Numbered from the stretch's first letter, positions 22,429 through 34,166 are shown. The stretch is DNA of 64,000 nt from Lophius americanus (GCA_037951165.1 JBBDHG010000054.1:3238001-3302000), one strand, 5' to 3'. Program-made: numbers and translations. Notes: generated by a model not told the origin, from the letters alone.

Positions 22429-22630
22429 ACTCGCTACGAGTCCGAACATATTCCATAACATTAATGAGAGACAGTTAATAAACAAAGTAAATTTCAACAC
22501 CACCTACCTAACTCCAGTAATCCTCCTGGCACAAAAACCACAGTAAACGTCCAATACTTATTTAAAGAGAGCCAAATAGAATCAGTGAAATGAAGAAGCT
22601 AAACTACATGCTCGTCACTTCCGCATAAAG
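22429..22630 (-). other. akap17a: inferred akap17a 5' non-coding exon and promoter region
   Basis: On the minus strand a consensus donor GTAAGT at 22428-22423 follows TAGCGAGT. It would pair with the acceptor at 20829 to give a short 5' UTR, as expected for this gene. The upstream limit is a guess. The stretch to about 22740 is less AT-rich than its surroundings. Confidence 0.45.
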
Positions 22631-22639
22631 TGAACTTTG

Positions 22640-25600
22640 ACCTTAAGTCAAAGCGACCGTACTGCAAATATAGAAGATATTCTAGAGCAGCGCCACCACG
22701 TGGTGCTCTGCTTCCTTACCTCCATGTTACTCCTCTGGCACAATTCAGAGGGAAATGTTGGACTCATTTATTTGATAATAATAGCATTTAAATTCTAGTT
22801 AAAAAATATTTACACAGTATTTAAAATTATATTTTTAGTTAATCTAAGAAAAAGTAGAAAGGTAGTTCGACTTGTACAGATATTATTTAATTATGAGTTG
22901 TGTTTTGTGCTTGGAGTAAAAGTTTTGACTTCACTTGTTCCTCTCAGACTATTTTTATATTTTAGTTTATTTTAGTTTATTTGAATAACAGAGAAATACT
23001 TCTTCCATCATGTAATGTTTTTCATTTACATTATTTTGTTGAATTTACCTGAATGCTGGTATATTGAAAAAATATGGCCAAAGTATAAGTGTAGAAAGAA
23101 AACTTATCTTTTGCTCAAATTGAAGTTTATTAACTGGGAATGTTTTCTATTTCAAAGTTACCAATATGTTATGATGAAGTGGTGGAAAGAATTTGTCAAG
23201 AGGAAAGATTTTTTTATTGTTATTTGTATTTTTGTGGATATGGATTTGGCATATATTTAAATAGAAATAATCAACAGCAACCCCAGGTGTCTTATTCTAC
23301 TTTTCCATTAGTTGCAGGATAATCCCTGACCACATATATACTGTGCTTGATGTTTGTGTTTATCTTCTTCAGATCTCTGGAATGGGATTTTTATGCCCCC
23401 AGAGATCAAACAGCCTTGAGTTGGATGTACTCAATTTATAATGGCCACTATAAAAGGTGAAACATTCAGCAGAAATTAATAACCGAAAAATGTCATGCTC
23501 TCAATAGAAGTCTCTTCTGTTGAGTAATTATATCAAATTCACAGTAAATCAACTTCTGCTCAGTGCTGTTAAAAAAACATGTATGGGAATCACTTATTCT
23601 AGCACTGTAAACCAAACATGCATCTGACAGTATGCATTTCTACTAGTTTTATGCAAATTTGAGATGGTGCACATTTGTTCGAAACTGGGTGGTTTCTCGG
23701 CACCATTAGTGACAACTTAGTCTTTGTACGGTTGTCATCATCTCTGTGCTAACTGTTTAGAGAGAGTGAGAGATGGGCATGGATTGGACATGGATTAGTC
23801 CAACAACGGAGGCCCCAGGCACACAAAAAGTTGGCACAGTTTCCCTGAAAAGAGATGGCACAGGAATTTACATAATAGACATTACCCCCTCCACTTTGTA
23901 TGTAGGTCAGTGGCTGCAGTCAGACGGACATTCTAGCAGTCAGTCAGCAGCCATCAAGCGGCCTCATGCAATAGACGCTGGAGTCTACCGCCCTTTGAAC
24001 AGTACATCTTTTCTGGAACCTCAGCTATATATGTGTGACTCAAGGATGAGAGGAATAACAGAGATGAGAGAACCTCAGAAGAGGAAACACGCACTTGTCA
24101 TCACATCACATTTGTGATTGTAATGACCAAATGCGTGTAATCTTGCTTTTATGTGTTTGATTTGTTCCGGTAAAGGGGAGGAGAGGGAGCTAGAAGAACA
24201 TAAGAGGATATCAGTCCAGTAACCGGGGCAGAGTGCATCAACTACAAGTGTACAAGAGCCCTCCTGTAATGAGATGGCTTACGGGTACGTTTGAATAACT
24301 TACTCATCTGTTTGCTTTGAATCGTGCATAAGATGCTGGGGATAACAGCCCTCAACCACATGACTGACAGGAAACAGAATACTATTCCAAACTAAAGGAA
24401 ACACACAAACCATTCTGGTATAACTGCATTCACTCAAGTTTTGGCCCGTAGAATCTTGCTATCGTGGAAATCCACAAGCCTCCAATCAAACACACGTTTT
24501 TTTCTGAAATTGGAAAAAGTGGAATTTGCAATTAAGAAATCTCTATAAAAGTTGCAGTGCCAGACAGATTTAAGTCTGCAAAGGAGGAGTCTGTCACACT
24601 CTTCCAGTTACGTGAACTGTATTTTTTGAGTTATTATTATGTGTTATGAGATGATGAGGCGACTGGACCGGGACGGGGGCTCGGGGGTCGTGGTCGTGAA
24701 AAAAAGTGGGAGGAAAGGTAGAAATACAAATCGGGTCAGGGGAACAAACATCTACAAGAAAAACAACATTAACAGAAACTACTTATACATAAATAAATAC
24801 ATATGCATGGATGTACATACACACACCCATACGTACTTTACATTCATAACTATACCACTTTGTGTTCACGTACGTGTATGTGTGTGTATGCATGTGTATG
24901 CGTGTGTGAGTGAAAAAGATTGTTGAGAAGATTCCTGTTACACTTTAATACTTACTTTAAACCATCACTTGAGATATAAGGAACAATCTAATCGGTGAAA
25001 AACGCCTGAGCATAAAAGTGTCTTTTCATTGTATTCGTATAGACATGTGTGGACAAGCACACAGGATGGCCTATTCACTATAATTAGCGGTATTCTGAAC
25101 TATTTTGACATGTTATACTGCTTTACAGACCTGTGCGTTTTAAAGAGTACATACACTTGAAAATAAGCATCCATGCTTAATAACTAATAAAAATAATAAT
25201 AAATCATTAATAGGATGTTATATGAATGCAGTAGCATCCACGGTGGGTGGATTTGGGGAGTTGTCTTTATTTTGTTAAACAAAATGAAGGGAAATGCAAT
25301 GTATTGTAATACCGTAGGGCTTCTTCAATATTAAGAAAAACTAAAAACTAATTGAAAATGATTAAAATCTCGACTTTCATCCGTATTTGTCAGAATTTCT
25401 TTCATATTGTGAGGTGTCTCCTTTCGGAAACTCCACATAAGCATGAATTCACACTGCCTGACTGAGAATATACACTTGGTGCTGTGTCACATGGGCGGCC
25501 TGCAGACTTGAAGCTGTGGAGGTTCATTAAACGCCGGCAGGGCCAGTCATTACATCACCAATTCTTCGGCACCAGCAGACATGGACAATCACTTGTTGTC

Positions 25601-25660
25601 AGCAGGACTGTAAACTAAACACTCCCAGATTCATTTGGAGCTGTGGCCAAAGTGAACTCC
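22640..25660. other. intergenic region between akap17a 5' end and sowahc 3' end
   Basis: The region holds AT-rich single-copy-looking DNA, a LINE 3' tail at 24630-24930, and a balanced-composition stretch at 25480-25640. Open frames at 23015-23260 and 23773-24117 lack any recognisable domain or exon structure and are not called. Confidence 0.5.
24630..24930 (-). mobile_element. L1-like LINE, 3' UTR fragment (copy 3)
   Basis: The reverse complement parallels the 3' UTR of the element at 9685-11702: the same order of a (GT)n patch, TGTTTTTCTTGTAGATGTTT, a C-rich stretch and a CGCCTCATCATCTCATAAC tail ending in an ATTATTATT-like end. Copy 1 has CGCCTCATCAACTGATAACA before its tail. Only about 300 bp remain, a typical 5' truncation. 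Confidence 0.75.
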
Positions 25661-25684
25661 ACTAGCAAAGACATTATGCAAAAC

Positions 25685-25698
25685 TTTATTGCTTTATT
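25685..25698 (-). terminator. paired poly(A) signals, candidate distal 3' end of sowahc
   Basis: Two TTTATT hexamers (AATAAA on the minus strand) at 25693-25698 and 25685-25690 lie about 1.47 kb beyond the sowahc stop. A single AATAAA at 27047-27042 is a proximal alternative. Confidence 0.4.
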
Positions 25699-26631
25699 TC
25701 ATATTCAAGGATGAGACACAAAGAGTGTGACGGCAGTAGCTCAGTGAGGTGCTCACATCAGAACTTCATAGTAAACAAGGACTTACAAACAGGAAAATGG
25801 ACCTTTTTCAGTATTTACTATGCATGCATCTGAGAGAGTGAGGTCAACACACGTTTATACATTACATTTCTACACATGAAGCCCTGTGATTGGATTACAA
25901 ACCTTACAAAGTACAAATTTATGATGTGTTATGGATCCGTCAAGAAGGTTCACACATTTGGGAAAAACAGTCAAAAAGTCAATGTGCTCTTTGAGTAAAA
26001 ATACAGCGTACTCTGGTCTTCACTATCTACGGATGATGAAGACATGATTCATCAACACATGCAACATCAGAAGAATACAAGAGCTCGTTTATGAAGGTCA
26101 GATCTCGTGTGCTAGACTATTCCTTATGTAAAAACGGCACCAAATTAGATTTTGCGTGACAATTCTGTCCTTAAATCTACCATTAGAGGCCCAAATTGCT
26201 TCACCTCCCCCTTTAACACCACTGAGTGAACCAGAGTCATAGGAGGAAATATTCCTACCGCAGTGGAAGCGACTTCTAATAACAGCACTTTTCAGCTCCT
26301 GACCAACAGAGGTGAGCAATGTATCATCTAACTATTACTCATACAGATACAGCACATAATAGTACGTGTAAAGGGGCAATCACCCGTTTATATTATCTAT
26401 ACAATATCCATGTGGGACCAATAAAAGCTGCCGTGGTCTCAGTTGGAGCAGTTTTCTCCCATATCCCCAACTTAATTTAAAGTGACGAGTGCAAACATGA
26501 CATGTTGACATGTTTGGACATAGAAGAGTCCTGTGGTTAAAAAAACAAACAAACAAAAACAGATTCATTCACTTGTAGAAATGATCTGAAAAATATCAAC
26601 CGCACACGCCAAGGTGTTGCTGTAGCTATAT

Positions 26632-26634
26632 GAT

Positions 26635-26660
<26 letters not shown>
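26632..26660. repeat. (AT)n microsatellite
   Basis: About 14 AT units in the probable sowahc 3' UTR or the DNA just beyond it. Confidence 0.95.
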
Positions 26661-26665
<5 letters not shown>

Positions 26666-27163
26666 TATATTATTGAAACACAAACATGAGTTTGTTTTAC
26701 CGTGCAAAATCAAACCTAAGTGTAAGTGTGTAATCTCACGCCACCCAAAATGAAAAGCAGGGACAATCCCCCATGTCTTTGTGCGTCTTTGTGCATATAT
26801 TGTTGTTCTAGTGTAAGGTATTAAACTAAAAACACCCGCTGCGATATTTGTGATCCGTTATAAAACTAAAATATTTGCTTTAAGTATAAAAAAAGACAAT
26901 CTACAGGGCAGTAGTTCACTTTTAACTCACGTTGTAGACATGAGTCGCCACGGTAACTAAAATGCTACATGAACTGTGATCAATGTCAGCCTGACAGCCG
27001 CAACGGAAACAAAAATAAGTCATAATGTTGGACATTTGAGGTTTATTCATTTGGATTCTCTGGTAATAAAATGATCCATTCTGTATGTTAGGATGTGTTC
27101 GGTGGTAATAAATGTCTGAGCTGATAAACTGGAAGTTGTGAGTCAAAGTGGTTTACATCTGCT

Positions 27164-27628
27164 TCATCCAAACAGGTTGGACAGAGGTCGGGTTCTCATG
27201 GGGCTGCTGGGTAGTTCCGCTCCTCTTCCCACCTCGCCAGAGTCCCTGAAGGAGGCGCTGTGGATGATCTGGGCTCGGTGGCGTCCACGATGCAGCCGGG
27301 CGTTCAGCCGGCTCAGGGACGACTTCCTCTGCATCCCCGCCTTGGTCTTCCCGGTTACGAGCGCGTCCTCTGCGGCCTCGGCGGGAGGGATCAGGAGCCG
27401 CAGCGGGTTCAGATTGCCAGGGAGGACTCTGGGAAACCGCCAACCGCGTCCTCCCCTACTGCCGTAGTTGGCGTTTTCGTTGTCTGACTCAGCACCCGGT
27501 GAGGTGACAACTCCCTCCACCTGCAGGCCAGCGGCCAGCGGCGGGGGCAGGTACTGGATGGCTCGCCTCCCGCTGTAGTCTCGAGCCTCAGGGTCCGCCT
27601 CCCAGTCAGACAGCAACACACGGAACAC
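27164..27628 (-). CDS. sowahc: sowahc exon 4 (last ankyrin repeat and C-terminus)
   Basis: 154 codons and a stop. It begins VFRVLLSDWEADPEARDYSG at a GATTGACAG acceptor. It continues as a basic Ser/Arg-rich tail with a conserved IIHSASFRDSGE motif. Confidence 0.9.
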   Translation of the reverse strand: MFRVLLSDWEADPEARDYSGRRAIQYLPPPLAAGLQVEGVVTSPGAESDNENANYGSRGGRGWRFPRVLPGNLNPLRLLIPPAEAAEDALVTGKTKAGMQRKSSLSRLNARLHRGRHRAQIIHSASFRDSGEVGRGAELPSSPMRTRPLSNLFG

Positions 27629-30600
27629 CTGTCAATCACATCGTGTTAAATACTGAAATGTTGTTTCCTGTATTTATTTTTGCAGGATGATTCTGGATGT
27701 TATACTCTGAATCTGGTAATGCTTGATACGAAACTGTTTGTCATCAATAATAAAACATGCAAAGGTTAGATCAGGCGACTGGTTGTCTTCTCTGCTGACC
27801 TCATCAGTGTATGGAAGTTGTCAGGGCCCGAGCAGGAAGAGAGCGAGGACCCTTTTGTTTTGCGAATAGCTTTTATTATTAATTTCCTAGCAACTTACAA
27901 GCTTTTGGGGGTTTAATCATACTTAGACTCAAGTTATGCACACATCAGCCGTCGGAAGATTTAACGTATATATTAGGAGTTCAAGCACCACCTTTGGGGC
28001 CCCAGGACCCCATTTCACCTTCAAGTATGATATTTGGTACACATGTTTACCATTCCAAGATCTACCCAAAAGTCTCAACCAAACCAAACAAGAAATCACC
28101 CGGTTTGAACTGAAAAAGCAATTTTTTTCCGTTTTCAAGCAATGTATTTTAACGGACTCTTCTTCAAGTTTTAACCCGATTAACTTCAAATTTGGTGTCT
28201 GACATGTTAAGACCATAAGTGATCAAAATCTTGAGTTTTGTTGAATGGTGTGGATAAGATTCTGTTCATTTAGTCTCAAACTCTAACCTTATTTATTGGT
28301 CGGTGTGTGCTGCACTACTCGTATATTTATTATGTTATGTATATTCATTTTCTAGGAAATACCTTTATATTACATTCTAAATCACATAAGTTTCTTTTTA
28401 GTGTCTGTCCAAAAAAAAGAAGAAGAGAGAACACCTCTCTTCATATAAGTTATCTTTAGACTACCATCGAACGGTTGATATCATTTCTTTATTAAACTTA
28501 TTCATATTAATAAATAAAAAAGGAATATTTAAAATGAATAGTTTCTGTATTAGAATCCCTTACCTTAACATGGGATGTTTTTGGGTTAAGTATGTTGATA
28601 AGGTTTGTACAAGTGAAGAAAATACTGTCATAGAGGTGACATTCTATTGAAAAAACATCCCTTTCAGGCTTATATTAAAACATAAATTCTAACAGTTGGC
28701 TTGGAGAAAAGAAAAATATAATGACCAATTTCGTCTGTCTTGAGAAAAAAAAACACTTTATAAAAATGTTTTGAAAATAAATGTTTTACTTTGCAAATTA
28801 AAATCTTTAAAAAAGATTCCACAAGCTATGAACATGAGAATTAAGTTAATTTCTGAAGTTTTCCTGATGGACATAAAACGTCTCCTGCTTTTCCGGAAAG
28901 GCCATTCTCAGTGTTTGAGCAGGAGCGCAAGTTTCCAGCCACCGTGCAATTGGGGCCAGTCCCAAACGCAGATAAAAAGAGGAGGGTTACGTCAGGAGGG
29001 GCGTTTATAAAGTCTGTAAAGTCGGTGGCAGTTCAATCATGTGGATTAGGAGAGAAAGAAAGTCCACAGTGGCGAGCCCTGATCAGGAGCAGCCTGAGGA
29101 AGAAGACTTTCTCTGCTGCATATTCAAGCAGGAATGACTTCCAAACATGTTCAAATGTCTCAACTGATGTAAATAACGACATGAGAACGGCCCCCCAGTG
29201 GGAAAACTGCACATAAGTCATTCTGCACAGTCAAGCTCAAATATACTGTAGCTCTGGAGAAAGAAGAGAAACACTACAGGTTTAAGAGGAGAGAGAGGAC
29301 GTTCACTACACTCGGTTATTCATTCATTCAGTTGAACAAACGTTCATTCTCCTTGATTCTATCAAAAGTGGAGCTCCTTCTATTTGTTAGTCTGTGTGAG
29401 ACTCTCCGCTCTTTCTTTTATCTCTTCTTAAAGAGTTTTATGGAGAGTTTTCCACATCACTTCGGGCAAAATGCAATTTTTTTTTTACTTGATTCCCCTC
29501 TTCAGGCTGTTTTTGTAGAAAGTTTCTGTGTAATGTCATGTTTTCATCATTTCTGGGAATAAAATCAGACAAGCAGACACACCATGCATTCCAAGAGGAG
29601 AATCATGTGACCTATTTCTGGCAGGAAATCTGGAGAAAATTTCCTGGCTGTCTGATGTCGCTGTCATTTTTAGAAACATATTTTCAATGAACCGGTTTTT
29701 GGATTCAATAAATACTAATTGACACCAGTCACTGCAAAGATTAAAGTACTATAAAACTATCAATAATACAATTAGATTTAATCCAAGCCTTGATTAAATA
29801 AATAAATAAATAATAAACGAAAATAATTCATCGTTACTTGCAATTATATAAAAGGAATAATAAATTATAAAATGATAAACGTAAAGTATTACGAAATAGA
29901 TACAAAAAATTATTTGATAATAGTAAAAACTACGAATATATTACAAAATAAAAACAATACAGTAATAAAAAATAATAGTTATAATAATCATAACATTACT
30001 CATAATAATAACGATAATAAAAATAATAATAAAATATATATGTACATTTTCTCGGAGGAATGTGTTGGAATGAGTGTTTAAGCATGATAGCACAATAAAG
30101 CATCCAAAATTTTGATTTATTTTTAAATCTTTAAAATATGTGGGGTTCCCTACTACCAGTGCTCATTAAAAATACAAACAAATTTATAATAAAATAAAAT
30201 ATAATTTAATAAATGTTTTAAAAATGTATAGGAGTTAAATAAGTTCTGCATTTATTTGTTCTGGATCGTCCACGCTGGTTTGAGGAGTTTACTTTCATAT
30301 ATATTTTCTACTGCTTGTCTGAGCAGGTGTTAAACATGACACCACACCACCATGTGACTCACCTGTGTGTGCCCGTGCATGGCTGCCAGGTGTAACGGTG
30401 TGTAACCAGCACTTGATCTCACGTTCACATTCACAGGTATCGTGTTCTCCTTGGCGAAGGCCAGCAGCTGGGAGAGCAGCTCAGCTTTTCCCTGCTTAGC
30501 CGCCCAGTGGAGGCAGGTGAAGCCCGTCACAAAGTCTCTCTTGGCCACCAGACAAGGTTCCACAGCCAGAAGCGGCTGCAGGCTCTCCCACAGACCATCG

Positions 30601-32731
30601 GAGGCGCACAGCATCCACTCGTGTTCCAGTGGGTCCAGGGTCACCGAGGCGCAGTCCTCGTCGGTGGTTGAGGAGAGGATAGATGTCGAATCGCCATCGC
30701 TCTTCACTGAGTCCCTGAGGCGTGAGCCTCGGTTGATCAGAGACCTCCGAACCTGCACAAGGGCAGAGGATAGGATTAGAAAGAGTTTCAAAATATTGTT
30801 TATTGTCACCCCTTTTAATACAGTAGTTGTTCAGCTGTGAACCACTGAGGAATGATTGATGGTGACATACAGTTAATACAACTTCTCTGCTGAAACAGTT
30901 CTTCATATTGCATAAATAGAATTGTAAATAACAGTTAGACACTGAAAACATTATAAATCTTAAGAGTTAAATGTATTCTTAAAAGAATAAACAGCAGGGA
31001 GCTGAGCAACACAGTTTGCTATCAGTTAGAAAATTGTACATTTTTACTATATAATGATGACCCCCAGCTTTCCTAAACCTTTTTTAATACAGCTTTACTG
31101 TATCACATCACTGAGAGATGGTCCCGGAGGGTGAATGCATGAATATCAGAGGATGTGTTTCCCATCAGATGTCAAAGGTCGTGGCCTGGCTGCAATTTAC
31201 CCAGCTTCACGGACGTGTGAAGCTGCTTAATGTCCTCAACGAGTAACAGTGTGTCGCTCACCTGTGGGTGAAACACCTGTGGGTGAAGCACCTGCTGTGA
31301 CGTCCCTGGGTTCTACGTGGTCACTAGTATGAGAAATATATAAATATGATTTCTAATAACGAAGTATCCTACCTGTGGAGAGCTGTTCATCATGAGCTCT
31401 ATGAAGTTCCTTCGACTGCCCTTAGGTGTGTTGATGTCTCCCACAGGCTCCAGCCCATCCAGGCTGCTGTCCTCTGACAGGCAGCTCACCAGCATGGCTC
31501 GCTGGGACCCTCTGGACACCCTGCGTGTTCCTCTAAACAGCTGGCTTTGATACCCTGCAGGATGAGCCTCCAGTTCCAACAGCCCGATGACCGGGGCCGA
31601 CTCTCGTCTTCTCCTGTCCCTCAGTTTAACTTCACCTCCGCCTCCTCGTCGTTCACCACCACCACCATTGGAGGTAGGGGTCCCTGCGTTGGCCTTATTC
31701 TGGGAGGAGGGGGCTGCAGGTTGGTCATTGGCATTTGACTCGTTGTTGTTATCCATGCTGACCTTCACAGGGCTGGATTCACCTTTGGAACAATTGGATA
31801 TGTCAGGCATCCAAACCTGAACCTGAACCTGCTATGACTCCAAAGCAACTTTTCCAAAGTGATTGTCACAGGTATGCATTGGAACTGCCCTCTTTGGGTT
31901 CTTAATTGTAAACAAAGTGATTGTTCTTGCACGAAAGAGTTCATTATTTAAGGTTGATTTAAGGCCGTTTATCCATGCTGACAGACAATGAGCTGGATGC
32001 ACCTGTGAACAATTGGACATATTTTCTTTTGGGTTTTTTGATTTTTGTATCCAGTTGCATAATCTTCAATTGTATCTTAACTTGTGGAAAGCACCCTTTC
32101 TATTGCAATTCCCACAGGTGTGCACTGTGTGTTGTAATCCTGATTATTGTAAACACTATGGTTTGTGTTTTTTTGCAAGACAGAGGGTGAAATGTGAGGT
32201 AGTGATTATATTTAACTCAATATAGTAGGCATTGGCCTTCTCAAACAATGACTGGTAAGTCACACAGCAAATATAATCCATTTAAGCTAAATTAGTGAAT
32301 AAATAAACGCATATCTACACCTGGATTCAGGTATATCTTCAATATCTAATAATAATCCCTCAGTATTCAGCGGACACACCGTTCATATCCTCACCTGCAG
32401 GGTTGCCGTTGACAGAGTCGTCGTCGTCCAGCGTCTCCTGCATGTTACCGTTGCACTCCGCGTGATCGTAGCCGTCCGTGTCCGCGCGCATCACCGAACC
32501 TCCGCCGCCGTCAGCATTTAAACACACAAATCTCACGCCGTTTTCCACCTTCTCGAACCCTACGTCGTCCACGATTCGTTTCAGAGCCTCGTGATCCACT
32601 CCCTCTTCCTTCGACTGTTCATCCCCTCCACGGATTGATCGGAGATGATCGATCAGCTCCGTCTGTCGGACCCTCCCTCCTCTCTGCAGGAGGAACTCCT
32701 GCACGGCGCGCTCCGTGCGCTGGAGCGCCAT
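27164..32731 (-). CDS. sowahc: sosondowah ankyrin-repeat protein, sowahc-like (complete, four exons)
   Basis: SOWAH proteins pair an N-terminal winged-helix-like SOWAH domain with ankyrin repeats; the molecular role is poorly known. Minus-strand exons are 32731-32395, 31782-31373, 30752-30363 and 27628-27164; phases agree and encode 533 aa (human SOWAHC about 525). Residues 1-80 carry the SOWAH domain (VQEFLLQRGGRVRQTELIDH, IVDDVGFEKVENGVRFVCL). Residues about 290-400 carry ankyrin repeats (LDPLEHEWMLCASDGLWESL, GFTCLHWAAKQGKAELL, GYTPLHLAAMHGHTQV, RDYSGRRAIQYL). The C-terminus ends RPLSNLFG. The head-to-head septin10 neighbour argues for sowahc rather than sowaha, b or d. Of two adjacent ATGs, 32731 has the better Kozak context; an upstream in-frame ATG lies at 32803. 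Confidence 0.82.
27817..28260. mobile_element. abundant teleost interspersed repeat in sowahc intron 3
   Basis: Starts GGGCCCGAGCAGGAAGAGAG and contains phrases such as ATGATATTTGGTACACATGT and CAAATTTGGTGTCTGACATG. These match a repeat I recall as very common in acanthomorph fish genomes. No coding capacity or terminal repeats were identified, so its class is unknown to me. Confidence 0.6.
30363..30752 (-). CDS. sowahc: sowahc exon 3 (ankyrin repeats)
   Basis: 130 codons, phase 0 on both sides, VRRSLINRGSRL to AAMHGHTQ. The acceptor is CTTGTGCAG and the donor GTGAGT. This is the most conserved part of the family. Confidence 0.92.
31373..31782 (-). CDS. sowahc: sowahc exon 2 (linker)
   Basis: The acceptor CCAAAG before 31782 is the only nearby AG that keeps the frame: all the AG sites in the CAGGTT repeats upstream lead to an in-frame TGA. 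The exon starts ESSPVKVSMDNNN and ends ELMMNSSPQ at the donor GTAGGA. It is low-complexity (Gly, Arg, Asn) apart from the segment GSQRAMLVSCLSEDSSLDGL. The 5' boundary is less certain than the rest. Confidence 0.7.
31749..32182. repeat. tandem direct duplication covering the sowahc exon 2 acceptor
   Basis: Two copies, about 31749-31932 and 31969-32182. The first 52 bp are clearly alike (both begin TTATCCATGCTGAC and share GAACAATTGGA). A second patch also aligns (CACAGGTATGCA against CACAGGTGTGCA, then ATTGTAAACA in both). The left copy holds the beginning of exon 2; the right copy is in intron 1 and reads into a stop. Confidence 0.75.
32395..32731 (-). CDS. sowahc: sowahc exon 1 (SOWAH domain)
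   Basis: 112 codons and one base, from MALQRTERAV to GNPAG at the donor GTGAGG. It holds the SOWAH domain and an acidic linker. The upstream in-frame ATG at 32803 would add 24 residues of non-conserved sequence. Confidence 0.8.
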
Positions 32732-33239
32732 CATCACACCCACAGAGCGCGAGGGTGGCTGGAAAAGCGTTTCAAAATGACTCCATGTTGACGCTAATGT
32801 CATCCACTGAGGTCGGTGACAACGGATGACAGCATCCCCTTAGGTTCCTCCTCTCCTCCATCGGGAGTGTGGAGCTCTGGCAGATAGGGGTCGCACCAGC
32901 GGCTCGCGACAGCATGAGATCATGGTGCGTTCATGTGCTGCCGGTAAACAAAGATTCACGGCTTGTTCATTCCACCATGTCGGAAAATAATTAATAATAA
33001 TAATAATAAATTACGTGGTAATAAATCTTGCCACGTACATTTCTCTAATTTCTAGTCAAAATAACTACATGCACTTAGTGTAAGATACAATCACTGAGCA
33101 AACAACATTCCAATGAGATAAAGGGACTCTGGGTAAAACAACACGGGCAGAAATCGCTTTTATGACGTAATAATGACCTGTGTGTACATGTTGCTAGGAT
33201 GACAGCGGAAGTCAATATGATAATGGTGGATAAGAGTCA

Positions 33240-33600
33240 CCTGTTTGCTGTAGTTTAAATGCTTTTCAAAGCATTTAAACTAGCAGCATTTCTGGGATGC
33301 ATCGCATTCAACTGTCCTCTGGAAACACTTCTGTTGTGTTGTTGCTTTTGTGGAACGTTTTCCAAATGCTGCGTGTGTTGTCAAATTAATGGAGAGGCCT
33401 TCTTAATTTGCTTGTGTTTATTCTATTTGATTGTGTTTTCTCATGTAGCCGTGCTTTTGTTTCTGTCAGCAACCTTGCATATTCGTATTTTAAATTCCCC
33501 TAATTTTGTTGTCAAACTGCCATCATTACTATATGCTCTTTCTTGTGCTGTATATTGTTCTTGTACTAAATAAAGTTTGTCAAAAAAAAAGAAAAGAAGT
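33240..33600 (+). other. unidentified ORF with AATAAA and an A-rich tail, retroposon-like
   Basis: An ORF of 104 codons (33259-33573) encodes a hydrophobic, cysteine-rich protein (ETLLLCCCFCGTFSKCCVCC). AATAAA follows at 33569-33574, overlapping the stop region, then GTTTGTC and nine A. A signal followed by an A run is how a reverse-transcribed mRNA or LINE 3' end looks when inserted in the genome. No family was recognised, and the ORF may be chance. Confidence 0.4.
33251..33282. repeat. perfect inverted repeat, 14-bp arms, 4-nt loop
   Basis: TAGTTTAAATGCTT at 33251-33264 and its exact reverse complement at 33269-33282, with loop TTCA. It lies at the left end of the retroposon-like segment and contains the ATG of the 104-codon ORF. 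Confidence 0.95.
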
Positions 33601-33817
33601 GGATTAAGTTAACGAAAGCTTAGAAACTGGGTATGGATTAAAAAGTATAAACGGTCAGGCAACATTTATGTGGATCTCAGCTTACAGAGGGATTAAAGGG
33701 TGGATGCTTTAGCTAAAAGGGTCTGAAACAAGAGGAAATTATGTCTGTTATGATCAGTAGATCAGAAGCAAAAGCAATAAAATCATGAGTGATCAGACAA
33801 TGGCAACAAATGATGGT

Positions 33818-34166
33818 CAGTAACTACATACTTTCACTCAAGTAACGTACTTAAGTACACATTTGATGTATTTGTAGGCTATTTAACTTGAGAACTTCCA
33901 TTATAAGCACTTTTATTCTTATGTACTCTGACGGCTAACGTTACCAGTTACTTTATTAAACTTCTTCATACAATTCACATAACTACAAATGGTTTGATGT
34001 TAAGTACTTTTACTTGTTATTTTAAGCACATTTTGCTGATTATACGTAAATACTTTTACTTAAGTAATGTTTTGAATGCAAGAATTTACTTGTAGTTGAG
34101 TATTTTTACAGCGTGGTAGAAGTACTTTTACTTAAGTAAAGGACCTGAATACTTTTCCCACCACTG
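33818..34166. mobile_element. non-autonomous hAT-like element
   Basis: The right end, reversed, reads CAGTGGTGGGAAAAGTATTC, and the left end begins CAGTAACTACATACTTTCAC, apparently lacking a few bases of the same terminus. The interior is full of ACTTAAGTA and AAGTACTTTTACTTAAG motifs, typical of a very common teleost hAT-derived repeat. No ORF. An 8-bp target duplication is not evident. Confidence 0.75.

Noticed and set aside
23773..24117. 114-codon plus-strand ORF between akap17a and sowahc
   Set aside because: No family resemblance, weak codon structure, and no splice sites or poly(A) signal that would make a gene model.
27929..28216. Overlapping ORFs of 88-95 codons in sowahc intron 3
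   Set aside because: They fall within an abundant non-coding teleost repeat.
31313..31810. Using the ATG at 31810 as a separate gene start
   Set aside because: The frame is sowahc exon 2; the ATG lies upstream of the acceptor that keeps the phase with exon 1.
33259..33573. Calling the cysteine-rich 104-codon ORF a gene
   Set aside because: Only length, an AATAAA and an A run support it; kept as a finding rather than a gene.
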